NCBI RefSeq assembly: GCF_011045115.1
Contig: NZ_JAAKZG010000007.1
Coordinates: forward strand, 186,001 to 250,000
Source: Mesorhizobium zhangyense
GTDB lineage: Bacteria; Pseudomonadota; Alphaproteobacteria; Rhizobiales; Rhizobiaceae
DNA length: 64,000 bases
Direction of reading: 5' to 3'
Shown: positions 8,442 to 17,871 of the stretch, piece by piece
Position numbering within the stretch: the stretch's first letter is position 1
Layout of the letters: each line of letters opens with the position of its first letter
Position numbers and translations under genes: made by a program
The notes under the pieces: model-generated
What the model saw: the letters and a program-made list of their open reading frames with translations, nothing else
Told to the model about the DNA's origin: nothing
Databases searched by the model: none

Positions 8442-9572
8442 ATGCGCTTTACCGGCAGATCAGCCGTCCTTGCAATGGCCCTTGTTGTCTCGGCGGCCTG
8501 GCCCGCGCTGGCGGACAAAATCACGGTCAAGGACGTGACCGGCCGTGACGTTCAGGTCGAAGCGCCAGTGCAGCACATCATCCTCGGCGAAGGGCGGCAG
8601 ATTTATTTCCTTGCCGCCCTCGAGAAGGACGCGCCCTTCAAGCACGTCGTCGGCTGGCGCGACGATCTGCCGAAAGCCGACCCTGAGTCCTATGCGGCCT
8701 ATCTCGCGAAATATCCGGACATCGCCAAGCTGCCGACCTTCGGCGGCATGAAGGACGGCACCTTCGACATCGAACAGGCCGTGGCGCTCAAGCCCGACGT
8801 CATCCTGATGAACATCGATGCCAAGACGGCAACCGAAGAGGGCGGCTATATCGAAAAGCTCGCCAAGGTTGGCATTCCGCTGGTCTATGTCGACTTCCGC
8901 GAAAAGCCGATGGAAAATACCGAGCCGAGCATGCGCATCATGGGCAAGCTGATGGGCAAGGAGGATGTGGCTGAAGACTTCATCAAGTTCCGCGCCGACA
9001 GCATCAAGCGCGTGAGCGATGTTCTGGAAAAGGAGAACCCCAGCAGGCCGCTCGTCTTTGTCGAGCGCGCGGGCGGCTACTCGGACGATTGCTGCATGTC
9101 CTTTGGCAACGAGAACTTCGGCAAGATGGTTGAGCTTGCCGGCGGCATCAACATGGCCAAGGACATCATTCCCGGTACCTTCGGTACCGTCAATCCCGAG
9201 CAGGTCATCGCTTCAAACCCGGATCAGATCATAATCACCGGGGGCAATTGGGACGGCTATGTTCCCGGCGGCGATTGGGTCGGCGTCGGTTATGGCGCTG
9301 ATATCAAGGAGGCGCGCCGCAAGCTCGAGAATCTCACCAAGCGTCCGGCCTTTACCGGCGTGAAAGCAGTGAAGGACGGCAACGTCCACGCCATCTGGCA
9401 CCAGTTCTACAACAACCCTTATCAGTTCGTCGCGATCCAGGAGATCGCCAAGTGGCTGCATCCGGAGTTGTTCAGGGATCTCGACCCGGAAGCGACATTC
9501 AAGGAACTGCATGCCCGGTTCCTGCCGCTGGAATACAAGCCGGGATATTTCGTCTCCCTGAAGGACGAATAG
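8442..9572 (+). CDS. Metal-chelate ABC transporter substrate-binding protein (FecB/BtuF type)
   Basis: Periplasmic receptor of 376 residues. A Sec signal peptide (LAMALVVSAAWPALA, cleavage after ALA) is followed by the family opening ITVKDVTGRDVQVEAPVQ. Two alpha/beta lobes carry the usual motifs (FDIEQAVALKPDVILMN, INMAKDIIPGTFGTVNPEQV). GGAGAG lies before the ATG. A possible promoter is TTGACT at 8382-8387. It is first gene of an operon with permease and ATPase. Iron-siderophore, haem or cobalamin-like ligands are all possible; no TonB receptor adjoins it. Confidence 0.88.
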   Translation: MRFTGRSAVLAMALVVSAAWPALADKITVKDVTGRDVQVEAPVQHIILGEGRQIYFLAALEKDAPFKHVVGWRDDLPKADPESYAAYLAKYPDIAKLPTFGGMKDGTFDIEQAVALKPDVILMNIDAKTATEEGGYIEKLAKVGIPLVYVDFREKPMENTEPSMRIMGKLMGKEDVAEDFIKFRADSIKRVSDVLEKENPSRPLVFVERAGGYSDDCCMSFGNENFGKMVELAGGINMAKDIIPGTFGTVNPEQVIASNPDQIIITGGNWDGYVPGGDWVGVGYGADIKEARRKLENLTKRPAFTGVKAVKDGNVHAIWHQFYNNPYQFVAIQEIAKWLHPELFRDLDPEATFKELHARFLPLEYKPGYFVSLKDE

Positions 9573-9575
9573 GGC

Positions 9576-10640
9576 ATGGCCGCAGAGGTCACTCTCCCGA
9601 CGGTAACAGGGCGCGATCAATATCGCGCCCTTGCCTTTAAGCGCATCCTGATTCTTGCGGCGCTGACCGTCGCGCTGGCGGTCAGCATTGCCGTCGACAT
9701 GGCTCTGGGGCCAGCCAATTACCGGTTGACTGAGGTCCTGTCCGCGCTGATGGATCCGGCCGCTGCCGGCGATCAGCTCAGGGTCGTCATCTGGGACATC
9801 CGCATGCCGATCGCGCTCATGGCCGTTACCGTGGGAGCGTCGCTCTCCGTTGCCGGCGCGCAGATGCAGACCATCCTCTCCAACCCGCTCGCCAGCCCCT
9901 TCACGCTCGGCATTTCCGCCGCAGCAAGCTTCGGTGCAGCGCTGGCCCTCGTGGGAGGAGTCGCGCTCTTTCCCGGCGCCGTGCAGTATATGGTGCCGAT
10001 CAACGCCTTCTTGATGGCGATGGCGGCGGCGATGTTCATCCATTTTGCCTCCACCATGCGGGGTGTCAGCGTCGAGACCATCGTGCTGCTCGGCATCGCC
10101 CTCGTCTTCACCTTCAATGCAGCACTTTCCCTGCTCGAATATCTCGCTTCCGAACAGGCGCTGGCCGCCGTCGTGTTCTGGACCATGGGCAGCCTTACCA
10201 AGGCGACCTGGCCGAAGGTCTGGATCACCGGCGCAATCCTCGTCGTGGTGGTGCCGCTGTTCATGCGCAATGCCTGGGCCTTGACCGCGCTTCGCCTGGG
10301 TGACGACAAGGCTGCCAGCATGGGTGTGAAGGTTCGCCGCCTGCGGCTCGAAACAATGCTTTTTGTTTCGCTGCTGGCCGCAATCCCGGTGTCATTCGTC
10401 GGAACCATCGGCTTTGTCGGCCTCGTCGGCCCGCATATCGCCCGCATGGTGGTTGGCGAGGACCAGCGCTTCTTCCTGCCGGGTTCCGTCATCTGTGGGG
10501 CACTTCTGCTGTCGACGACTTCAGTCGTCAGCAAGATGCTGATACCGGGCGCTATTCTGCCGATCGGCGTTATCACGGCGCTTGTCGGCGTGCCTTTCTT
10601 CTTCATCTTGATCTTCTCCAGCAGGAGGCGGGCATGGTAG
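9576..10640 (+). CDS. FecCD-family ABC transporter permease
   Basis: Inner-membrane permease of 354 residues with about ten helices. FecCD features include MQTILSNPLASPFTLGISAA (about residues 98-117) and GTIGFVGLVGPHIARMVVG near residue 275, plus the cytoplasmic GDDKAASMGV segment that contacts the ATPase. It starts 3 bp after the binding-protein stop and overlaps the ATPase gene by 7 bp, so translation is coupled. Confidence 0.92.
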   Translation: MAAEVTLPTVTGRDQYRALAFKRILILAALTVALAVSIAVDMALGPANYRLTEVLSALMDPAAAGDQLRVVIWDIRMPIALMAVTVGASLSVAGAQMQTILSNPLASPFTLGISAAASFGAALALVGGVALFPGAVQYMVPINAFLMAMAAAMFIHFASTMRGVSVETIVLLGIALVFTFNAALSLLEYLASEQALAAVVFWTMGSLTKATWPKVWITGAILVVVVPLFMRNAWALTALRLGDDKAASMGVKVRRLRLETMLFVSLLAAIPVSFVGTIGFVGLVGPHIARMVVGEDQRFFLPGSVICGALLLSTTSVVSKMLIPGAILPIGVITALVGVPFFFILIFSSRRRAW

Positions 10641-11386
10641 CGCTTGCCCTGAAGGATGTTGGCGCCAGCTATGGCCGCGTCACGGTCCTTGCCAATGTCA
10701 GCGTGGATATGCTGATGGCCGGCAGCATCACCGCCGTCGTCGGGCCGAATGCCGCGGGGAAGTCGACCCTTTTCAAGCGTATTGCCGGACTGATCTCCGG
10801 ACCCGGTATCGTTACGCTTTCGCAGACAGAGCAGGGGCCACGCACCATCTGCTATATGCCGCAGGACACCGGCGCCAATGCGGTACTGACGGTCTATGAA
10901 TCGGTTCTCCTGTCAGCCAAGCAGGGCAGCAGCTGGAAGGTTCGCGACGAAGAACTGGCTGAAATAGACGATATCCTGAAGGTGCTGCGCATCGAGGACC
11001 TTGCCTTTCGCGGCCTCGGCGAACTTTCGGGCGGACAGCGGCAATTGGTGTCTCTCGCGCAGGCGCTGGTTCGCAAGCCGGAAGTTCTGCTGATGGACGA
11101 ACCAACTTCCGCGCTCGATCTGCATCGCCAGGTCGAGGTTCTCGACTTCGTCTCGAAGCTGGCGCGCCGGCAGCACATGATCGTACTGATCGCCTTGCAC
11201 GACCTCAATCACGCCCTGCGCTACTGCGAAAACACCATAGTCATCGCCGATGGCGCGATGATCACCAGCGGTCCGAGCGGAACGGTGATCACGCCTGACA
11301 TGCTGCGTGACATCTACAAGGTGAGCGCTCGCATCGAGACCTGTTCCAGGGGCAATCCCTTCATCCTTGTCGATGGGACTGCCTGA
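10634..11386 (+). CDS. ABC transporter ATP-binding protein (FecE/BtuD type)
   Basis: Cytoplasmic ATPase of 250 residues. Walker A is GPNAAGKST (about 38-46), the signature is LSGGQRQLVSLAQAL, Walker B is [13 protein letters not shown], and the switch His is in ALHDLNHAL. It starts with ATG inside the end of the permease gene behind CAGGAGG. It is the only FecE-type ATPase in the window and could in principle also energise the FhuB/FhuD-like pair at 33-36 kb, which has none. Confidence 0.92.
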   Translation: MVALALKDVGASYGRVTVLANVSVDMLMAGSITAVVGPNAAGKSTLFKRIAGLISGPGIVTLSQTEQGPRTICYMPQDTGANAVLTVYESVLLSAKQGSSWKVRDEELAEIDDILKVLRIEDLAFRGLGELSGGQRQLVSLAQALVRKPEVLLMDEPTSALDLHRQVEVLDFVSKLARRQHMIVLIALHDLNHALRYCENTIVIADGAMITSGPSGTVITPDMLRDIYKVSARIETCSRGNPFILVDGTA

Positions 11387-11430
11387 AGCGGCTTGGCTTT
11401 CGGTAGCAAGAGGCGTTCGTCCCCCGGTGC

Positions 11431-11501
11431 TGCTGGCCTTTGGCGGAACTGCGTTCCCGACATATGGAATGACTGCTTTGCGCACCTGCTGGCCTTTGGC
11501 G
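11431..11501. repeat. 15-bp direct repeat, two copies 56 bp apart
   Basis: TGCTGGCCTTTGGCG occurs at 11431-11445 and again at 11487-11501 in the non-coding space before the iolC relic. It may be a trace of the rearrangement that truncated that gene; it could also be chance. Confidence 0.4.
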
Positions 11502-11592
11502 CAAGAAACCTTGCCGATCAAGAATTGCTGGCCAATCGCCTGAAAAGGCTGCAACCAACGCCTCAGCTGCGCGCGATACATCATCGTGGTCG

Positions 11593-12197
11593 GTCAAATA
11601 TGCGAACGCCTGTGGAGCATTTGCCGTGTCGCGCCACGGCTGCACACCGGCATGTCCTTCATTGGAGGAGCTCAACTTCTTTCTGAGGCGCGGCGTCGTG
11701 CGGCCTGATCTTCGCAACGATGCCGAACTGGAACAGCTTCACTGGTCGACAAACAGGCACGGCGACTGGCCGGAAATGCGGGTCTTTGCCTTTGACCACC
11801 GGATGCAGCTCGAGGCGATGGCAGGGTACACGCTTTCCAAAGGCGGAGTATTCAAGGACCTATGCCTTCAGGCGGCATTGCGTGTGCAGAACGGGCAGCC
11901 GGGCTATGGAATCTTGTGCAATGACCGGATCGGAAGACGGGCGCTACGCGGCCTCGCGCCGAAACAGGATGGAGTTCCTGCTGGAGATCATTCCTTCAAA
12001 AGTAGGGACCGTTTCAACAGACATAGTCACCTTGTTGATACGGCGTTTCTATGCGGAGGGTATCTATCCCGATTGGTGGAAACTGGAGCCGATGGAAGAG
12101 GAACGCGCATGGGCGCAGACCTGTGCCGCCATTATCGAGCATGACCCCTCACGATACGCCCGACTCTGCGCCGTATGGGATGAACTATCTCGAAAAC
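11593..12197 (+). pseudogene. iolC: iolC relic (5-dehydro-2-deoxygluconokinase / DUF2090 aldolase domain)
   Basis: Begins abruptly in the last part of the kinase domain (VKYANACGAFAVSRHGCTP), continues into the DUF2090 domain (ELEQLHWSTNRHGDW, RVFAFDHRMQLEAMA, FKDLCLQAALRVQNGQPGYG) to GRRALR near 11950. It then resumes in another frame at SRRNRMEFLLEIIPSKVG, YPDWWKLEPM and AWAQTCAAI. A second gap joins IIEHDP to RYARLCAVWDE, the normal C-terminus. So most of the kinase half and two internal blocks of roughly 70 codons each are missing. The intact enzyme phosphorylates and cleaves an intermediate of myo-inositol catabolism; this copy cannot. Family call is from recalled conserved sequence. Confidence 0.78.
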
Positions 12198-12223
12198 CTG
12201 ATCGAGCTGAACAAGTCTGCGCG

Positions 12224-12993
12224 ATGAGCTGGCATTGGGACGAGACCACGCTTGCGGCCCTTGAGAGATTTCTGAGGGAAAGAGCCTGTTCGAACGGACG
12301 CCTGAACCGCACGTGGTCACCGATACCTTGCCTACCAGCTTCGATGCAGGCCGCGATGGCGAAGCCATGGCGTTCGCACTGGTCGACGGCCTGGCACGCC
12401 TCCATGCTGTCGACTGGCAGGTCTGCGGGCTCGGCGATTTCGGTCAGCCGCTGAATTTCAATGCGCGTCATCTCAAGCGTCTCGAAACATTGATGACCTT
12501 GCGCGATGACGCTGTTCCGTCCTTTCTTGCCGACATGGCAGCGCATCTGAAGGCGCATCTACCCAGGGAAAGTGGCGCGGCCATCGTCCACAACGACTAT
12601 CGCCCGGGGAATGTGATCTGGTCGCAAAAAGGGCCGCCACGCCTGCTCGCGATCCTTGACTGGGAACTTGCGACGATCGGCGATCCGCTTCTCGATCTTG
12701 GTTACATGGCCTGCTGCTATCCGGTGAAGGGTGAGGAATTGACGCCGACACAGGAGCTTTCGGCAGCATTGCTTGCCGAGGGCTTCCCCTCGCGCGAAGC
12801 GATGATCGCGCGCTATGCCGAAGTTACCAAGCGCGATATTTCCGGCCTCGGCTGGTATGCTGCAATGGCCTCCTGGAAGCTTGCGGTATTGTACGACTAT
12901 CAGCACAGGCTCGGCCGCGATGGCTATTACGAAGACGCAACGCAGGCGCCACGCTTCATCGCAGCGGCGGAACGATTTACCCGCTGGAACTGA
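12224..12993 (+). pseudogene. APH-type phosphotransferase relic, N-lobe deleted
   Basis: The ATG at 12224 starts MSWHWDETTLAALERFLRER, the usual N-terminus of acyl-CoA-dehydrogenase-associated APH family kinases. After about 25 codons the frame changes and the sequence jumps to VVTDTLPTSFDA, skipping roughly 90 codons that should hold the nucleotide-binding N-lobe. The C-lobe is intact: catalytic loop IVHNDYRPGNVIW, metal site AILDWELATIGDPLLDLG, end FIAAAERFTRWN. A GTG at 12313 could still allow translation of 226 residues, but without an N-lobe no kinase activity is expected. It sits directly before the enoyl-CoA hydratase gene, the typical neighbourhood for this family. Confidence 0.75.
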
Positions 12994-13012
12994 CCGGTTC
13001 GGGGAGGAAAAG

Positions 13013-13747
13013 TTGGACGACAAACCGCTGCTGATCGAGATTGCTGACGGCGTCGCCATACTGAGGCTCAATCGGCCTGCAGCACTGAATTCACTCAACC
13101 GGACGCTGCGGGCGATGTTGATCGAGGCGTTGGCTGAAATGGACGCTCGCAATGACGTCTCAGCCATCATCCTTACGGGCACGGGCAGGGCGTTCTGTGC
13201 CGGGCTCGACGTCAAGGAACTTGGCGCCTCGGGCAGTACGGTGGCGGAGAATATCGACAATGACGATCTGGGTTCGGCACTTTCGCGCGTGAAGACCCCG
13301 CTGATTGCCGCGATCAACGGCCTCGCGGTGACTGGTGGCTTTGAGATTACGTTGGCATGCGACATCGTGCTTGCCGCCGAATCGGCCTGGTTCCAGGACA
13401 CCCATGCCAAGATCGGTCTTCTGCCCGGATGGGGACTGTCACAGCGTCTGCCCCGCGTCGTAGGACCCTATCGCGCAAAAGAGATTTCGCTGTCGGCGCG
13501 CAAAGTTACTGCCGAAGAGGCCACACACCTCGGCTTCGTCAACAGCGTCGTGCCGGATATACAGCTTATGCCTGAGGCGCTTGGGCTCGCACGCTCGATC
13601 GCTCAATGGCCGGGTGAACACACGCGGCGTATCAAGACACTCATCGACGACGGCTATGCCATAACGCTTGCCGACGCACTGAAATTCGAAGCGCGGGAAG
13701 CACATGCGCTGAATGTGCAGGTTCAGATCGAAGCAAAGAACTCGTGA
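13013..13747 (+). CDS. Enoyl-CoA hydratase/isomerase family protein
   Basis: Crotonase-fold enzyme of 244 residues acting on an acyl-CoA. Oxyanion-hole segments are AFCAGLDVKEL and INGLAVTGGFEITLACDI. The first catalytic Glu (GGFEIT) is present, but the position of the second Glu of classical hydratases carries His (DTHAKIGLLPGWG), so simple hydration is not assured. Start is TTG at 13013 with a strong GGGGAGGAAA before it. It follows the kinase relic by 19 bp and may be transcribed with it. Confidence 0.85.
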   Translation: MDDKPLLIEIADGVAILRLNRPAALNSLNRTLRAMLIEALAEMDARNDVSAIILTGTGRAFCAGLDVKELGASGSTVAENIDNDDLGSALSRVKTPLIAAINGLAVTGGFEITLACDIVLAAESAWFQDTHAKIGLLPGWGLSQRLPRVVGPYRAKEISLSARKVTAEEATHLGFVNSVVPDIQLMPEALGLARSIAQWPGEHTRRIKTLIDDGYAITLADALKFEAREAHALNVQVQIEAKNS

Positions 13748-13977
13748 GGACAGGCTATTGCGCTGTGACTGGCCTAAGAGAAGTGTTTGAGAATTAAGGA
13801 TTTTGGCGTTTCTTGTCGACTGGTTTGAAAATCGGCTGGACCGGTTGGAGCATGTTTTGATCAGTGAGAGATCGTGCGATCAACGGGCGCCAGATTCGCT
13901 CGGCTCTAGCATGGCGCGTTGTAAAGGTACGCCGGTTGTTACGACCTGCCTTCCTTCGAAGCGTCTTCCCTTGATTG

Positions 13978-14994
13978 TTAGATGGGCCACCTCAACACTG
14001 CCTGCTGACGTTGCGTGTTGGTTGCGCCGAGATTCTCCAAAAGATGCGTGCGTAGAAGATAGAGATGTGCGTCGCATTCAGCACTGAAGCCGATACCGCC
14101 ATGCACCTGAATGCTGCTGCGGCAGTTTTCCAGAGTATAGCGGCATGCCAGCAGCCAGCATGCCTCAATCTGGAAGAGGGCGTCTGGCCAGCCGTCACGT
14201 TCGGCAATCGCAGCGAACAGGAGCTGGGCCGAGAGGACATCGGCATTGATCGCCATATTTGCGCAGCGATGCTTGACCGCCTGAAACGAGCCGATCGGTT
14301 GACCGAATTGGGTCCGCACCTTCGCGTATTCGACGGACATATCGCGGACCGCTTCGCACATGCCGAGCAGCTGCGCCGAAATGAGCAGCCTTGCCATGCG
14401 TGCGGCAGATGAGGTGGTGGCATCGCGGAACTCGAGCGCGTGATCTGTCCCCAGGACAGCGCGCGAAAGACTTATCGTGCGATCGGTTGAGGCGACGTGC
14501 GTATGAGTGATCGAAGACACGTCTAGAAGCGCTACCCCGCGCGGTCCCAACACGAGAGCAAGGTCCGCATCGCCCACATCATAGAGGTGAAGATGCTCGC
14601 CATTAGCGCTTCCCGTCTGAGATTGGGCGGATTCGCCAAGGTGATTTGCCAGACACGCCTTTCTCGTTCCATCGAGAAGTGCTGCAACAAGCTCTGTCTG
14701 TCCGGTCTCGCCTGCAAATCGGACCGCGATCGTCCTTGCCAGGGCGGAGGGCGAAACGATATGCCGCCCAAGTTCCGTATGAAGCAACACATCCTCGACC
14801 ACGGAAAGTCCCGCCCCGCCATCATCTTCGGGGAGCGACATTGTGAAGCCGCCGAATTGTGCAATCACGTCGAGATTGTCGACTGCAGATCTGCTGCCTT
14901 CCCGGAGCCGGGCAACAGGATAGGACTCTGCCAGCATCGCGCGAACCGAATCCACGATCTGTGTCTGCTCGACCGAGTTGTTAAGATCGATCAT
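13978..14994 (-). CDS. Acyl-CoA dehydrogenase, small subunit of a pair
   Basis: Flavoprotein-family subunit of 338 residues. Recognisable are MIDLNNSVEQTQIVDSVRAM, PEDDGGAGLSVVEDVLLHTE, VRTQFGQPIGSFQAVKHRCA (C-terminal helical domain, FAD contact) and VHGGIGFSAECDAHLYLLR. It lacks the YEGTSDIQR active-site loop. Its ATG overlaps the stop of the larger dehydrogenase (ATGA at 14991-14994). In known alpha2beta2 dehydrogenases such as FadE28/FadE29 a large and a small subunit encoded together share one active site; by analogy this is the partner of the next gene. Confidence 0.85.
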   Translation of the reverse strand: MIDLNNSVEQTQIVDSVRAMLAESYPVARLREGSRSAVDNLDVIAQFGGFTMSLPEDDGGAGLSVVEDVLLHTELGRHIVSPSALARTIAVRFAGETGQTELVAALLDGTRKACLANHLGESAQSQTGSANGEHLHLYDVGDADLALVLGPRGVALLDVSSITHTHVASTDRTISLSRAVLGTDHALEFRDATTSSAARMARLLISAQLLGMCEAVRDMSVEYAKVRTQFGQPIGSFQAVKHRCANMAINADVLSAQLLFAAIAERDGWPDALFQIEACWLLACRYTLENCRSSIQVHGGIGFSAECDAHLYLLRTHLLENLGATNTQRQQAVLRWPI

Positions 14995-16142
14995 CGGGCA
15001 CCTCCGCGCGGAAGACCGAGAATCCGCTCGCCTATGATGTTGCGCTGGATCTCGGCGGTCCCACCGGCGATGGTTTCGCTGAACGCCTCCAGATAGGAAT
15101 ACACCCACTCCTGATCCTGCTCTGCCTCGGCATTGCGGGGGCCAAGCACCTCCATCGCTATGCCGTAAATTCTCTGGCTGAGTTCGGCAAAGAATAGACG
15201 GACGATCGAGCCGTCGAATGCAGTAGCAGGGTCCTTGAAGAGGGTCCGGTAGGTCAGTGCGCGCAATGCTGCAGCTTCCGCGCGTGCGATCGCTATGTCG
15301 CGGCCAATCGACGAGCAGGCTGCGTCGCCGCCTCGCGAAAGAAACAGGGTGGCGAGAGACTCGATCTTCTGCTCCATCATCAATTGCAAGGTGATCGCAG
15401 CGGTCCGGCGTTCGAAGCCCAGCGTGGTCATCGCCACGTTCCAGCCGTCATGCAGGGCTCCGACAACATTCGACAAGGGGATGCGAACGTTGTCGTAGAA
15501 GACCTCGGCGAAATGCGTGGCGCCGGCAAGGTTCTTGATGGGGCGCACGGTGATGCCTGGCAGGGTCATGTCGCAGATGACCCAGCTCAAACCCTTGTGA
15601 CGCTGAGAGCCGGGGTCGGTGCGGATCAGCAGTTCCTGATAGTCGGCGATATCGGCGAAACTCGTCCATATCTTCTGGCCATTCACGACGAGGTCCTCGC
15701 CGTCGATCCTGCCGCTGGTCCTGATGCCGGCAAGATCGGAGCCGGCACCCGGCTCGGAAAAGCCCTGGCACCAGATGGAGTTGCCCGAGAGGATGCGCGG
15801 GAGATGAAAGGTCTTCTGCTCTTCGGTCCCGCATTCCATCACCGTCGGTCCGGCATGGTTCAGCGCCACGAATGTCGAGTCGAGCGGCGTCGGCGCACCG
15901 GAGCGTACATACTCTTCGTGCCAGATGATCTGCCGTTCGAACGAAAGCCCGCGCCCGCCGAATTCCGCCGGCCAGGAGATGCCGGACCACCCGCCGGCAT
16001 GGCGCTTGCGTAGCCATGCGAGGGCGAATTCGCGCGCTTCGATACCGCTGTGAGGAGGTGTTTCAGTGGGCACATTCTCAAGCAGCCATCGCCTGGCCGA
16101 CTTCCGGAACGACACGTCCTCTTCGGAGAATTCAAACTGCAT
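14991..16142 (-). CDS. Acyl-CoA dehydrogenase, large subunit of a pair
   Basis: Flavoenzyme subunit of 383 residues. It has the N-terminal helical domain (MQFEFSEEDVSFRKSARRWL), the substrate/FAD segment WCQGFSEPGAGSDLAGIRTS, then VNGQKIWTSFADIADY, and near the end ETIAGGTAEIQRNIIGERIL. The residue aligned with Glu of the classical YEGTSDIQR loop is Gly, common in dehydrogenases of cyclic, steroid or branched acyl-CoAs that place the base elsewhere. An upstream extension to 16256 has no family features, so the ATG at 16142 is used. Part of the leftward operon 17678-13978. Confidence 0.88.
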   Translation of the reverse strand: MQFEFSEEDVSFRKSARRWLLENVPTETPPHSGIEAREFALAWLRKRHAGGWSGISWPAEFGGRGLSFERQIIWHEEYVRSGAPTPLDSTFVALNHAGPTVMECGTEEQKTFHLPRILSGNSIWCQGFSEPGAGSDLAGIRTSGRIDGEDLVVNGQKIWTSFADIADYQELLIRTDPGSQRHKGLSWVICDMTLPGITVRPIKNLAGATHFAEVFYDNVRIPLSNVVGALHDGWNVAMTTLGFERRTAAITLQLMMEQKIESLATLFLSRGGDAACSSIGRDIAIARAEAAALRALTYRTLFKDPATAFDGSIVRLFFAELSQRIYGIAMEVLGPRNAEAEQDQEWVYSYLEAFSETIAGGTAEIQRNIIGERILGLPRGGAR

Positions 16143-16191
16143 ATCCGATGTTCCGTTTAAGTCTCGATGCTGCTGGTGTTCATCGCTGCGA

Positions 16192-16515
16192 TCAGAGCGG
16201 CTTGAATATTGCCGCGAGTTTTTCCAGCGCCATGGCGCTGGAAAGGACCATCGCATCCGTGCCGGCGCGCTTGCCGATCTCGTCGGAGACGGATTTCAGG
16301 TCGTCGGTCTCGATCTCATAGATGGCGAGATAGCGGTAGGGCAGGGGCAACGCACTGCGCTGAACTTCGGCCAGTTCGAACCGCTCAGCTTTCACGATAC
16401 CCGGAACCGCCAGAACGTCGGGAACGTGGGTGCTGGAATACCAATCGTTGAACTCGCCATCCCTGCCTTCAACGGCGTTGGTCAGGACGACGAATTTATA
16501 GGCTTTCTTTTCCAT
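16192..16515 (-). CDS. Small dimeric alpha+beta barrel protein (DUF4286/EthD-like)
   Basis: Protein of 107 residues with KFVVLTNAVEGRDGEFNDWY, HVPDVLAVPGIVKAERFEL and YRYLAIYEIETDD, the pattern of small ferredoxin-like barrel proteins often found in degradation clusters. It may act as an accessory hydrolase, isomerase or monooxygenase-like factor; no catalytic residue is certain. It lies between two dehydrogenase genes of the same operon, with GGGGAGGAGC before its ATG. Confidence 0.75.
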   Translation of the reverse strand: MEKKAYKFVVLTNAVEGRDGEFNDWYSSTHVPDVLAVPGIVKAERFELAEVQRSALPLPYRYLAIYEIETDDLKSVSDEIGKRAGTDAMVLSSAMALEKLAAIFKPL

Positions 16516-16538
16516 GGATCGCTCCTCCCCTGTGAACG

Positions 16539-17678
16539 TCAGGCCTGAGACATCAGAGCCCGGCCAATGACCATCCGCTGAATGTCGCTGGTGCCTTCGT
16601 AGATCTGGCAGACGCGAACATCGCGGTAGATCTTCTCGACTGGGTAGTCCGCCACATAGCCGTATCCGCCATGGATCTGGATCGCATCGGAGCAGATTTT
16701 TTCGGCCATCTCGGAAGCGAACAGTTTGGCCATCGAGGCCTCTTTCAGGACAGGTTGCCCCGCTTCCTTCAGCGCTGCGGCGTGCAGAACCAATTGCCGT
16801 GCTGCCTCAAGCCGCGTCGCCATGTCGGCAAGCCGGAAGGAGACGGCCTGGTGCTCGGCGATCCTGACGCCAAAACTGCGCCGCTCTCCGGCGTAAGCTA
16901 TCGCAGCGTCCAGTGCTGCCCGCGCCATCCCGACAGACTGGGCGGCAATCCCGATGCGCCCGCTCTCCAGATTGGACAGCGCGATTCTGTAGCCCTGGCC
17001 TTCTTCGCCCAGCAGCAGATCCGGCGTCAGTTCCATATCGTCAAAGGCGATCTGGGCAGTATCCGAAAGGTGTTGGCCAAGCTTGTGCTCGATGCTGGCT
17101 ACACGATATCCGGGCGTGTTCGTGGGAACGATGAAGGCGCTGATGCCCTTCTTTCCCGCAGCAGGATCGGTGACGGCGAAGACGATCGCCACGTCGGCAT
17201 TCTTTCCGGACGTGATGAACTGCTTGACGCCGTTGACGATGTATCGATCGCCAATCTTTTTCGCGCGCGTCGTGATTGCGGAAGCGTCCGATCCAGCCTG
17301 TGGTTCGGTCAGGCAGAACGCACCCAGCCATTCGCCGCGCGCCATGGGCTGTAGGAAGCGCTCTTGCTGGGCCGGAGTTCCAAAACTCAGGATCGGTCCG
17401 CAGCCGACCGAATTATGAACGCTCATCACCGTTGATAAAGCGCCGTCGCCTGCAGCGATTTCCTCGATTGCCAAGGCATAGGATACGAAATCTGTCTTCG
17501 AGCCGCCCAGCGTTTCGGGCACGAGCATGCCCATCAGGCCAAGCTCGCCCATCTCCTGTATGCGGTCGCGCGGAAATGTCTTCGTACGATCCCATTCGGC
17601 GGAGAATGGCTTCAGCCTCTCCTGCGCGAAACGGCGCGCCATATCGCGCACCATGGCTTGTTCTTCCGTTAGCAGCAT
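16539..17678 (-). CDS. Acyl-CoA dehydrogenase (classical short/medium-chain type)
   Basis: Homotetramer-type flavoenzyme of 379 residues introducing an alpha,beta double bond and passing electrons to ETF. Classical landmarks are [79 protein letters not shown], and the active-site loop [11 protein letters not shown] with catalytic Glu361. It is first gene of the leftward operon and divergent from a TetR regulator with an operator between them. Confidence 0.93.
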   Translation of the reverse strand: MLLTEEQAMVRDMARRFAQERLKPFSAEWDRTKTFPRDRIQEMGELGLMGMLVPETLGGSKTDFVSYALAIEEIAAGDGALSTVMSVHNSVGCGPILSFGTPAQQERFLQPMARGEWLGAFCLTEPQAGSDASAITTRAKKIGDRYIVNGVKQFITSGKNADVAIVFAVTDPAAGKKGISAFIVPTNTPGYRVASIEHKLGQHLSDTAQIAFDDMELTPDLLLGEEGQGYRIALSNLESGRIGIAAQSVGMARAALDAAIAYAGERRSFGVRIAEHQAVSFRLADMATRLEAARQLVLHAAALKEAGQPVLKEASMAKLFASEMAEKICSDAIQIHGGYGYVADYPVEKIYRDVRVCQIYEGTSDIQRMVIGRALMSQA

Positions 17679-17810
17679 CGCAACGATCTCCGGTTCTTCA
17701 AATCAGTTCGACTGCAATGGTTCGGGTGGAGGCAGTAATGGCGAGATCCATATCGAGACGCATGTGAAGGCCTGTCGAGAAATTCGCCGACGGCGATTGA
17801 CGGTTATTTA

Positions 17811-17837
17811 CTTCTCAGTATATGACCTACTGACAAG
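17811..17837. promoter_or_regulatory. TetR-type operator, 27-bp inverted repeat
   Basis: CTTCTCAGTA (17811-17820) and TACTGACAAG (17828-17837) form a 10-bp inverted repeat with one mismatch around a 7-bp centre. It lies 35 bp upstream of the TetR ATG and between the divergent TetR and dehydrogenase genes, the expected place for autoregulation and control of the leftward operon. Confidence 0.6.
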
Positions 17838-17871
17838 AAGAAATCAATCTTGCCTTTTCACGACAGAACCA

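Noticed and set aside
12313-12993. Intact 226-residue phosphotransferase gene
   Set aside because: The family N-terminus is present upstream in another frame and the nucleotide-binding lobe is missing, so a relic is the better description.
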